From Spongiibacter nanhainus (GTDB lineage Bacteria; Pseudomonadota; Gammaproteobacteria; Pseudomonadales; Spongiibacteraceae), in contig NZ_CP066167.1 of NCBI RefSeq assembly GCF_016132545.1, positions 2,941,001-3,005,000 on the forward strand: a stretch of 64,000 nt of DNA. The letters are read 5' to 3'. This document shows positions 50,934 to 58,736 of the stretch, one piece after another. A program made the translations under genes and the position numbers. Each line of letters begins with the position of its first letter. Within the stretch, counting starts at the first letter, position 1. A model generated the notes under the pieces. It was not told the DNA's origin. It was given only the letters and a program-made list of their open reading frames with translations, and did no database searches.

Positions 50934-51698
50934 CTAGCTCAACAGTAATCGCGGCGCGTCCTGGTCCAGGGCCCCACTATGGGACCGCCAATCCGGCATA
51001 ACCTGGTCCATTAAGTCATAGAAGCGACGACTGTGTTGAAACTCCTCCAAATGGCATAGCTCGTGGACGATGACGGCATCGATACAAGCTGGAGCAGCCT
51101 TGATTAAGTGGGTATTGAGGCACACCTCTCCCTTGCTGGAACAACTGCCCCAGCGCGCCCGCATCCGCCTCAAACGCAGCGGCGGCGGTGTCGATACCCA
51201 CTCAATTTGCCGGCTCCAGTGCATCAGGCGATCCTTAAAGACCACTTCGGCCCGCTCCCGGTACCAGTGATTGATTGCCGCCGACACCTTCGTTGGTGCC
51301 GGATCGGCCGTCTGCACAAGCAGAGAGTCCCCCTGCAGCAGGCATCGTCGCCGCCGACCCAGCGCCACATTCAAGCGCAGGGTTTCGCCGAGATAGGGGA
51401 TGTCGCAACCTGATTCAAAGGATGGGGGACGCAGTTCGGGGCGGCTTGCTGCCTCTGCCAACCGCGCCTCGATCCAGGCTTGGTAGCGATATAACATTGC
51501 ATCGATATCAACTTGCGGAGCGCCTTGGGGCACCCGCAATTCCACGGTCCCACTTGGGGCAACACACAATGACATGCGCTGACGCCGCCGCGCACTGCGC
51601 ACTAAAGTGTATGTCAGCGCCCACTCACCAATGCGAATGTGGCGCGACTCTCGGGAGCTTCCGTTGCGGCGGAGCGCTTGGGGTCGCAAGCTCACCAT
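50934..51698 (-). CDS. YgjP-like (DUF45) zinc metallopeptidase
   Basis: A 254-residue protein with the UTP-pyrophosphatase/YgjP-type metal-dependent hydrolase domain. Zinc motif HELCHLEEFQHSRRFY contains HExxH with the downstream His, and RRMRARWGSCSSKGEVCLN is the conserved WGSC segment. ATG 51698 shares TAATG with the preceding kinase gene, fixing the start. It has no signal peptide. The family is present in most bacteria; the in vivo substrate is not settled. It is probably the last gene of the two-component operon. Confidence 0.86.
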   Translation of the reverse strand: MVSLRPQALRRNGSSRESRHIRIGEWALTYTLVRSARRRQRMSLCVAPSGTVELRVPQGAPQVDIDAMLYRYQAWIEARLAEAASRPELRPPSFESGCDIPYLGETLRLNVALGRRRRCLLQGDSLLVQTADPAPTKVSAAINHWYRERAEVVFKDRLMHWSRQIEWVSTPPPLRLRRMRARWGSCSSKGEVCLNTHLIKAAPACIDAVIVHELCHLEEFQHSRRFYDLMDQVMPDWRSHSGALDQDAPRLLLS

Positions 51699-53239
51699 TA
51701 TGCCTCCGTTTTGGGAGGCAGCTGCTCGGCGGTGGGAAGGGGAAATTCGCAACGAAAGACCGCACCGCCGCCAGGTGATGGCCGGTGTCGAATATCGCCG
51801 CCGTGACTTTGCATAATTGATTGAGACACAGACAAACCAATACCCATGCCCCCCTCTTTAGAGGTCACAAAGGGACTGAATAATTGCTCTTCAACCTCGG
51901 GTGCCAGGCCAGGCCCGCTGTCCTCTACTTCGACGATGACATGCCCCGATTCCCTAAAGCTGCGCACCTGTACGGGGGCGTCACTGCCAGACTGCGCCGT
52001 GGCTTCCATGGCATTGCGAATCAGGTTTAACACTACCTGCTGCACCTGCACTTCGTCGATAAAGATATCGGGCAGATCCGGGTCGGCCACTAAGGCGACA
52101 TGCACGCGATTGACCCGCGAGTCGACTTCCGCAAGGGCCAGCACGTCCTCAAGCACTGTATTGATGGACTGCAACTCTCGAGCCCCAGAGGGCTTTTTGA
52201 CATAGGTGCGCATGCGTTGAATCACCGCAGAGGCGCGCTGGGCCTGAGTGGCAATTTTACTCATCACATCATCCAGCTTATCGGCGGTCTCACCGGGCAC
52301 CTGCTCCAGCAGACGCTGGGCCACCCGCGCGTAGTTGCTTACCGCCGTCAGTGGTTGATTGACCTCGTGGGCAATGCCGGCCGCCATTTCGCCGCCGGTG
52401 CTCAGGCGCTCAATATGTGCCAAATGCTGGCGCTGGCTGTCCATCTCTGCCCGAGCGTGTTCCAGGGCTCGCTGGCTGGCCAACCACTCGGAGATATCAC
52501 GCAGTACCAGCACTGCACCACCGCCTGTTAAAGGGGAGCCGGTCAACGCCACTGGCAGTATTTCTCCACTATCCTGATACAAATCAACATGGTCGTGCCG
52601 CAGACTGGCGCCCTCCTCGTAGAGCTGAGCGAGTCGCTTGTTGAGCTCGCCATTGCGGAATAGCGCCAAGCGGCTGAGTAATTCTCCCAATGCATCTGAC
52701 GCCGCCCACCCCGTCAATTCGGTAGCTCGGGCATTCATGGCAGTAATCCGGCCTTCGCCGTCCAGCGAAAAAATACCCTCTTCCACCGCATCCAAGATGC
52801 GCTGATTTTCGTCTTCCAATTCGCTATTGCGGCGGGCCAGCGCCTGCTCCAGACGCTGGATTTTGATATGGGTTCGAACCCGAGCCAGGACCTCTTCAGA
52901 CTGAAAGGGTTTGCCGATGTAGTCGACACCGCCTATAGCCAGCCCGTGAACTTTGGATTGGCTGTCGGTGAGAGCGGAGAGAAAAATCACTACAATATCG
53001 GCCGTTTCGGGGTCTGCTTTGAGACGTTCACACACCTCAAAACCGTCCATTCCCGGCATCATGACATCCAGCAGCATCAATACCGGTTTGGCGCGCCGTG
53101 CGGTATACAGTGCGGACTCCCCATCCCTGGCGGCCAACAGTCGATAGCCGCTGCCCTCTAGGGTTTTAAACAGTACTTGTAGATTGGTGGGGTTGTCATC
53201 CACCAGCAGTATCTGTTCGCCACCGCGACTAGGCGTCAT
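51698..53239 (-). CDS. Receiver-PAS-histidine kinase (FixL-like)
   Basis: A 513-residue cytoplasmic sensor. A receiver domain (ILLVDDNPTNLQVL, phospho-acceptor Asp in MLLDVMMPGMDGFEV) is followed by a short coiled coil, a PAS domain (about 148-265, DAVEEGIFSLDGEGRITAMN, AVLVLRDISEW), a HisKA domain with intact His (AAGIAHEVNQPLTAV) and a HATPase domain (LNLIRNAMEAT, VEDSGPGLAPE, GMGIGLSVSQSI). It ends in an atypical FPLPTAEQLPPKTEA. Overlap with the large hybrid kinase is 11 nt. With the FixJ-type regulator divergent from this operon, it likely forms a two-component pathway; the input is unknown. Confidence 0.9.
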   Translation of the reverse strand: MTPSRGGEQILLVDDNPTNLQVLFKTLEGSGYRLLAARDGESALYTARRAKPVLMLLDVMMPGMDGFEVCERLKADPETADIVVIFLSALTDSQSKVHGLAIGGVDYIGKPFQSEEVLARVRTHIKIQRLEQALARRNSELEDENQRILDAVEEGIFSLDGEGRITAMNARATELTGWAASDALGELLSRLALFRNGELNKRLAQLYEEGASLRHDHVDLYQDSGEILPVALTGSPLTGGGAVLVLRDISEWLASQRALEHARAEMDSQRQHLAHIERLSTGGEMAAGIAHEVNQPLTAVSNYARVAQRLLEQVPGETADKLDDVMSKIATQAQRASAVIQRMRTYVKKPSGARELQSINTVLEDVLALAEVDSRVNRVHVALVADPDLPDIFIDEVQVQQVVLNLIRNAMEATAQSGSDAPVQVRSFRESGHVIVEVEDSGPGLAPEVEEQLFSPFVTSKEGGMGIGLSVSQSIMQSHGGDIRHRPSPGGGAVFRCEFPLPTAEQLPPKTEA

Positions 53240-56200
53240 TCAAACTGGCCCCTTCGACCTGCCGCTGCAGTAACTTCAACAGCCTGCCAAAATCAAAATC
53301 CGCTAACATTGCCTCCGCCTCGTCGCTAAAGGCGTCACACTCGGGGTGGGACTGCCTCAAGGTGTTGAGCTGCTCCCGCAGAGCAGTGATATCACCCAGT
53401 TCCGCCGCTTCGGTCAGCGCCTGACGAATTGCTTCAGGCGGCCCAGCAAGCTCTACCTCCTGGGTAACTGGAGCGTCTACCTCTTCCGCACTTAAGGGCT
53501 CAGCACCGCAGGTTTCGGCCAACACCCGGAACAGCTCATCCATGCCAATCGGCTTGGGCAAGAAGCCATCACAGCCCGCTCGAATCGCCTCTGCCATCAG
53601 GTCGTCGTCAGTCGCGGCTGATGCCATGATGACGTGCACATCATGCATTTTAAGTTCGTGTTTGATCAGCCTTGTCGCTGCCAGGCCATCCATTACCGGC
53701 ATACGCAGATCCATCAGCACCAAGTTCGCTGTGCGATCTTTAAGTAAATCGATCACCTCTCGACCATTGGCCGCTTCGCGAATGTCGTCGGTCACGTCCG
53801 ACAACATACCGGCCAGCACCTGCCGGTTAACCGCCACATCGTCGGCAACAATGATGGCAGGGTTATCAATAATCTTATCGCTGGGTAGATCGCCCTCGAC
53901 GTCCCTTGCCAGTGCCTTGGGCGCTTCCTCTTCGGCCACTTCCATCAGTGGGATATCAAAATAAAAGCAACTACCATGGCCGACTCGACTGCGCAGGTTG
54001 AGGCTGCCGCCCATGGCTTCCACCAACCGGCGGCAGATAGACAAGCCCAAGCCAGTACCCTTGCCATCCTGGGGGTTAACCTGTTTGAAGGGCTCAAATA
54101 CGTCTCGTTGCGCCTCTTCAGGAATGCCGACGCCGGTGTCAGTCACACTGAAGTCCAGTTGGTTGTTGCTGAAATCCGCAGTGATTTTCAAATGCACACT
54201 GCCGTGATCGGTAAACTTCACCGCATTGTCCAGCAGATTAACCAGCACCTGCCGCAGTTTTACCTCATCAAGCTGAAGCCGCTTGGGAACTAGGTCGTCC
54301 AAATCCACCACAAAATCCAGCCCCTTGCCCCGAGCGCGGTGGGCGACAATATCGCCAACATTGGTAATCACCTCGTCGATATAGGTAGGCTGGCATACGA
54401 TATTGATATTGCCACTTTCAATCTTGGCCAGATCCAGAACATCGTTAATCAGGTTGAGCAGGTGCTTGCCGCAGCTCTCGATAGCACGGAGATACTCCTG
54501 GCTCCCGGAGGGCAGGCCCGACTCCCGTTGCAATAGTTGGGCGTAGCCCAACACACCGTTGAGGGGGGTGCGCAATTCGTGGCTGACACTGGATAGAAAC
54601 TGGCTTTTGGCATGGAGTGCATCTTCGGCGGCAATACGGGCATCCACCAGGTCCTGCTCCATGCGCTTGCGCTCAGTGATATCGATCATAATGCCCATCG
54701 CACGGGTGGGCTTGTCCTGCATATCGATTTCCACCACGTCGCCGCGGCTGTAGATCCAGTGGTAGCGCCCGGATCGATCCTTGATTCGGAATTCAACGCT
54801 GTTGCCCGTTGCCAGGCCTAACCAGCTGTCCACTGCCGAGGCAATGATCTGTAGATCGTCAGGGCACGCGACGTATTTATAGGCACCCACCGGGTAGGGA
54901 TCGGCGGGTGGCTCGTAGCCCAACATGCGGAAAAAACTGTCGCTGACGGTGACATAACCAGTGGTCAGATCGAGATCCCACAGGTGGTTCTGGGCGGCAT
55001 CCAGAGCAAGATGAAAGCGCCGTTCGCTGAGCTTTAGGGCCTGCTCAGTCTCGGTGCGCTTCTCAACCATATAGTTGGCATCCTCTGCCAAACGCTGAAA
55101 CTCGGCGAATGGCAGCCGATTGATATCAATCGCTGTGGATTTTTTGCTGGCATCGGCAAAGAACTGCTGAAAGATGGTAAAGCCCGATGCGCTGCGGCGG
55201 GCAAGCCACTGGGCCGCCACCGCCGACACCACCATCAAGCCCAAGGCAATGGCAATAATAAAAGCGATGTGCTCCCGCACCCGATTTTGCAGTTGCGCAC
55301 GCTCAGCACTGAGGCGCTCGTTGAGTTGATCCAGGAAAACCCCTGAACCCAGGGTCCAGCCCCAGGGCTCATACTGCCGCAGATAAGACACCACCGGCTT
55401 GGAGTCGCCCTGTTTATCGGTCCAGGACAGCTCGGTAAACAAACTGTCTTCCTCTTGTCCCAATCGCTTTCCTGCCTCGATCACCCCAGGCATAGGCTCG
55501 CCAACGGAATCAGGGTCGTAGGCGTTGACCAGTTGCCGGCCCTGGTTGTCGACAAGAAAGAGAATTGAATTATTGGGATCCACCGGCACCGCGGCGATGC
55601 GCTCTATCACCTCCCGCTGGGTGCGGGCAATTTCATCCCGCAGGTAGAGGCTGGCACCGAGATAGATATCCAGCGGCTTGTAGTGATAGACAAAGCTGAA
55701 GTTGCGCGCCGTGTTGGCGCCATCAGGCCGGGTAAAGCGATATTCGATAAACTCGAAATTCTTCTCTTTGGTGACCTGCTGAATCTGCTTGGCAAAGGCC
55801 TCCAGCACAGCCTTATCCTCGAGGCGCATCTCGCCATCGGGGTGAACAGGCGGCAACACGGCATTGCCAGCGGCGTCGAATAAAAAGAAGAAGCCTTTGT
55901 TGTTTTCCTGAAAGCTAAGGGAGGCAAGGGTGGTTCGCAGGCGGTTGATCTGGGCACGCCTACTTTCGCCAACATATTCCTTGCGAGTGTTCTCGATCAG
56001 CGACAGACCGATGGCGATCTGCTGCCGCAACTCCAGGTAGAGTTGACGGTTAAGCTGGTTGCGACGAAACTCCAGGTATTCAACCGCCTTATCAACCTCG
56101 CGGCGCAGCAGCTCTCGCCGCGATTCTATGTAGCTGTCGCGCCACTCCTGACTCTGCTGGGTGTAGCTCTCGTATTCCTTGGCTATCCAGATATAACCCA

Positions 56201-56282
56201 GCACCGCCAGCGGGATCGCCGATAGCGCGACCAGGCTGATCAGGTAAATTTGTACTAAACTGCGCTTGGCTCGCATGCGCAC
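53229..56282 (-). CDS. Membrane hybrid sensor histidine kinase (sCache-PAS-HK-REC)
   Basis: A 1017-residue sensor. A membrane helix (about 9-30) is followed by a periplasmic region of about 300 residues with two Cache-like halves (FFFLFDAAGNAVLPPVHPDG, ILFLVDNQGRQLVNAYDPDS), a second helix (IAFIIAIALGLMVVSAVAAQ) and a PAS/PAC domain (GYVTVSDSFFRMLGYEPPAD, MGIMIDITERK). HisKA has its His (SSVSHELRTPLNGV), then HATPase (LLDNAVKFTDHGSV, DTGVGIPEEAQ, GTGLGLSICRRLVEAM). A C-terminal receiver (LVLMDLRMPVMDG) ends the chain. It begins an operon with the REC-PAS-kinase and the YgjP gene. Cache domains bind small organic ligands such as carboxylates; the ligand is unknown. Confidence 0.92.
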   Translation of the reverse strand: MRMRAKRSLVQIYLISLVALSAIPLAVLGYIWIAKEYESYTQQSQEWRDSYIESRRELLRREVDKAVEYLEFRRNQLNRQLYLELRQQIAIGLSLIENTRKEYVGESRRAQINRLRTTLASLSFQENNKGFFFLFDAAGNAVLPPVHPDGEMRLEDKAVLEAFAKQIQQVTKEKNFEFIEYRFTRPDGANTARNFSFVYHYKPLDIYLGASLYLRDEIARTQREVIERIAAVPVDPNNSILFLVDNQGRQLVNAYDPDSVGEPMPGVIEAGKRLGQEEDSLFTELSWTDKQGDSKPVVSYLRQYEPWGWTLGSGVFLDQLNERLSAERAQLQNRVREHIAFIIAIALGLMVVSAVAAQWLARRSASGFTIFQQFFADASKKSTAIDINRLPFAEFQRLAEDANYMVEKRTETEQALKLSERRFHLALDAAQNHLWDLDLTTGYVTVSDSFFRMLGYEPPADPYPVGAYKYVACPDDLQIIASAVDSWLGLATGNSVEFRIKDRSGRYHWIYSRGDVVEIDMQDKPTRAMGIMIDITERKRMEQDLVDARIAAEDALHAKSQFLSSVSHELRTPLNGVLGYAQLLQRESGLPSGSQEYLRAIESCGKHLLNLINDVLDLAKIESGNINIVCQPTYIDEVITNVGDIVAHRARGKGLDFVVDLDDLVPKRLQLDEVKLRQVLVNLLDNAVKFTDHGSVHLKITADFSNNQLDFSVTDTGVGIPEEAQRDVFEPFKQVNPQDGKGTGLGLSICRRLVEAMGGSLNLRSRVGHGSCFYFDIPLMEVAEEEAPKALARDVEGDLPSDKIIDNPAIIVADDVAVNRQVLAGMLSDVTDDIREAANGREVIDLLKDRTANLVLMDLRMPVMDGLAATRLIKHELKMHDVHVIMASAATDDDLMAEAIRAGCDGFLPKPIGMDELFRVLAETCGAEPLSAEEVDAPVTQEVELAGPPEAIRQALTEAAELGDITALREQLNTLRQSHPECDAFSDEAEAMLADFDFGRLLKLLQRQVEGASLNDA

Positions 56283-56432
56283 CCTTCGAGGACACGATAA
56301 TTGGCAAAAGCTTAGCGATTATGCGGGGTTACCGCTAGTCCGCAGCCATTTTTTATTCTCCGGAACCTTGTTCAGAGCACAAATCGTGCTAGTCTTTGGC
56401 CGATAACATCGATTAGCCGGCAAGGACCTACC

Positions 56433-57053
56433 ATGACTACTGAAGCCACCGTTTATCTGGTTGAGGACGACGACGCAGTACGAGACTCACTGCAGATGGT
56501 ATTGGAATCCGTGGGTCACAAGGTGGCCGCCTACTCCCGGGGGGACGCCTTTCTAGAGGACTTTTCCACTGAGATGGCTGGCTGCATGGTACTGGATATC
56601 CGCATGCCCGGCATGAATGGCATGGAGCTGCAACGCCAGCTAAACAGCCGCAACTCCATCCTACCGATCATTTTTGTTACCGGCCACGGCGACGTCCCCA
56701 TGGCCGTAGAGGCCATGCAAAAAGGCGCGGTGGACTTCGTACAGAAACCCTACCGGGAAGAAGAACTGCTGGGCAAAATCCAGCAGGCCATCGCCGCCGA
56801 CGCCGAAAGCCGCGCCGAACTGGCCGAAAAACACAAAATTGTCGAACGCCTGCAGGAACTCACTCCCCGAGAGAAGCAGGTCATGGATTTGATGATCGAG
56901 GGCAAAGCCAACAAGGTGATTGCCTTTGACCTGGATATCAGCCAGCGCACCGTGGAAATTCACCGCGCCCGAGTGATGGAAAAGATGGGCGTGCGCTCTT
57001 TGGCCCACCTGGTACGCATGGTGATGGCCGTCGACGAAAACTCCAGCTCGTAG
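56433..57053 (+). CDS. FixJ/NarL-family response regulator
   Basis: A 206-residue regulator with a receiver domain (about 5-118; phospho-acceptor Asp in GCMVLDIRMPGMNG, FVTGHGDVPMAVEAMQKGAV and VQKPYREEELLGKI) and a LuxR-type HTH (LTPREKQVMDLMIEGKANKV, DLDISQRTVEIHRARVMEKM). The FVTGHGDVPMAV segment is typical of FixJ/TodT-type regulators. It is divergent from the two-kinase operon and likely takes phosphate from them to control unknown target genes. A 9-bp stem-loop touches its stop codon. Confidence 0.93.
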   Translation: MTTEATVYLVEDDDAVRDSLQMVLESVGHKVAAYSRGDAFLEDFSTEMAGCMVLDIRMPGMNGMELQRQLNSRNSILPIIFVTGHGDVPMAVEAMQKGAVDFVQKPYREEELLGKIQQAIAADAESRAELAEKHKIVERLQELTPREKQVMDLMIEGKANKVIAFDLDISQRTVEIHRARVMEKMGVRSLAHLVRMVMAVDENSSS

Positions 57054-57076
57054 GGCGGACAACGTTTTTGTCCGCC
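57054..57076. repeat. REP-like stem-loop downstream of fixJ-type gene
   Basis: A 9-bp stem GGCGGACAA/TTGTCCGCC with a 5-nt loop begins at the nucleotide after the regulator stop. A second palindrome, TGGACAT/ATGTCCA with an 8-nt loop, lies at 57119-57140, and a related half, GGATGGACAACG, appears after the IS110 gene near 58379. Palindromes of this GGACA…TGTCC kind recur as extragenic repeats. It may also weakly end transcription; no clean T-run follows. Confidence 0.6.
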
Positions 57077-57331
57077 GGCCCCCCCTCGCCGTCATGGTGA
57101 GACCTCGGGTACACACGATGGACATGCAACGCGATGTCCACCCTTGTATCTCTCCAAGGTGATGGGTTAGCTTCCCGTTGCCTACTGGCCGGGGTGTAGG
57201 ATGTGTCCACCCTTAGCTCTCGAAGCTGCGACGTAGATTATCCTCCCGGCCTCTCATCTTTGACATTGAATGGTATCCAAGCGCCCGGCATTAGGGCCGG
57301 TGACGCTGCATGGACAAGGGGAATTGGAAAG
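57077..57331 (+). ncRNA. Non-coding left end of IS110 element, bridge-RNA candidate
   Basis: About 255 bp between the stem-loop after the regulator and the start of an IS110 transposase holds no gene. In IS110-group elements the long non-coding left end encodes a bridge RNA that pairs with target and donor DNA. Two copies of TGTCCACCCTT (57135-57145 and 57204-57214) lie within it, and a G/C-rich inverted stretch (CCGGCATTAGGGCCGG near 57283-57298) could form a stem-loop. The exact left boundary and the RNA ends are not visible from sequence alone. Confidence 0.4.
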
Positions 57332-58315
57332 ATGACAGACGTTGTTGGGATCGATGTGAGCAAGGCAAAGCTGGATTGCCTGTGGCTTCGGGATCGCGCC
57401 ACCTTGAAGGTGAAGACCAAAGTGATGGCCAATGACAATAAAGGCCATCAAGCACTGTGCCAATGGTTGCCCAAGACCTTAAAGCTTGAGCCTGCACAAA
57501 TTCTGGTGGTGATGGAAGCGACGGGGATTTACCACGAGAAGGTTGCCCTCACCTTGCACGATGCCGGCTTTCGGGTTGCGGTGGTAAACCCGGCCCACAT
57601 CAAAGCCTACGCCCAAAGCCTGGGCAATACCCACAAGACGGACAAGCAGGATAGTTTGATCATTGCCCGCTTTGGCGCTGAACGCGACCCTGCGCTCTGG
57701 CAGCCTGAGCCGCTGGAAATCCGTGAACTGAAGGCACTAATCGCCCGCTTAGAGGCGCTGGAAGTGGATTACCAGCGAGAATCCAACCGCCTAGAGAAGG
57801 CGGAACTCCGCCCCTCATCACAGACAGTTTTAGACTCAATCCACACCATGCTCAACGAGCTGGAGAAGGCGAAGCGTCGTATCGAAGAGGATATCGATGA
57901 CCATATTGATCGCCACCCTGGGCTCAAGCACGACAAGGCCTTACTGGAGAGCATCCCCGGCGTGGGAAAGGTGGTCAGCCGTCTGATGCTGTCGGTGATC
58001 CATAGCCGGGATTTTACGGGCGCCAAGCAAGTCGCGGCTTATCTTGGCCTGATTCCCACCCAGGTGGAATCGGGGGTGTTCCGAGGACGCAGTGCACTGA
58101 GCAAACGAGGGCCGGCCTCGGTGAGAGCGAAACTGTACATGGCGGCTGTGTGCGCCAGCCAATGCAACCCGGATGTCTCGGCGATGAAAGAGCGATTACT
58201 GCAGAACGGGAAGAATCACATGCAGGCCATCGGTGCTGCCATGCGTAAATTAGTGCATATCTGCTTTGGTGTGATCAAAAATCAAACGGAATACAGGCCG
58301 CAAACGGTGTCATAA
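57332..58315 (+). CDS. IS110-family transposase (DEDD recombinase)
   Basis: A 327-residue transposase with an N-terminal RuvC-like DEDD domain (VVGIDVSKAKLDCLWL, LVVMEATGIYHEKVAL, HKTDKQDSLIIARFG carrying the D-x-x-D) and the C-terminal Transposase_20 domain (LLESIPGVGKVVSRLMLSVI, AAYLGLIPTQVESG, LSKRGPASVRAKLYMAAV) with its catalytic Ser region. ATG 57332 has GGGGAATTGGAAAG upstream; an in-frame start at 57203 extends into the non-coding end and is rejected. Length is usual for the family and no break is seen. No terminal repeats or target duplication are visible, as is typical of the IS110 group. Confidence 0.93.
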   Translation: MTDVVGIDVSKAKLDCLWLRDRATLKVKTKVMANDNKGHQALCQWLPKTLKLEPAQILVVMEATGIYHEKVALTLHDAGFRVAVVNPAHIKAYAQSLGNTHKTDKQDSLIIARFGAERDPALWQPEPLEIRELKALIARLEALEVDYQRESNRLEKAELRPSSQTVLDSIHTMLNELEKAKRRIEEDIDDHIDRHPGLKHDKALLESIPGVGKVVSRLMLSVIHSRDFTGAKQVAAYLGLIPTQVESGVFRGRSALSKRGPASVRAKLYMAAVCASQCNPDVSAMKERLLQNGKNHMQAIGAAMRKLVHICFGVIKNQTEYRPQTVS

Positions 58316-58412
58316 ACACCCCTTGTGGCTGTATGGGAGAGATGGTATCTACCCGCACCAATCACGCCATTACCGCTAGGATGGACAACGGTTTTTTTTC
58401 GTCGCCTCTGTT

Positions 58413-58736
58413 TCAATCCTGACTCAGCAGTTCATCAACGGCTTCCAGCGCCTGCAACAAGCCCGCCACTGGCAGCCTCCGCCCGCGATAATATTCCTCC
58501 GCCATCGGTGCAATCGCACACTCCCCCGGTAGCCTCTCCCGCTGCTCAATCAAAAACGACACCCGGGGGATGAAGATAAACTGCAGCCACTGGTAAAACT
58601 CCAGGGTATCCATCGCAAAGGGCTGTTCGCTGCGCAGTGCCTCTTCGGGCGGGGCCTCACTCTGCCAATGCCCCAGCTGGCGCAATTCGGCTTCTATATC
58701 GATCAGCAGTGCGGCGACGTCGTGATATCGGCTCAT
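58413..58736 (-). CDS. yqcC: YqcC-family (DUF446) protein
   Basis: A 107-residue, mostly helical protein matching YqcC: IEAELRQLGHWQSEAPPEEA, SEQPFAMDTLEFYQWLQFIF and IPRVSFLIEQRERLP are its conserved features. Its ATG shares TAATG with the stop of the DinG-family gene upstream. The family is restricted to gammaproteobacteria. In many genomes it sits next to the tRNA pseudouridine synthase gene truC; its role is unknown. Here the neighbour is a helicase. Confidence 0.86.
   Translation of the reverse strand: MSRYHDVAALLIDIEAELRQLGHWQSEAPPEEALRSEQPFAMDTLEFYQWLQFIFIPRVSFLIEQRERLPGECAIAPMAEEYYRGRRLPVAGLLQALEAVDELLSQD

Noticed and set aside
57203-57331. Extended N-terminus of the IS110 transposase
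   Set aside because: The added residues are unlike the family and occupy the non-coding end; ATG 57332 has a good ribosome site.
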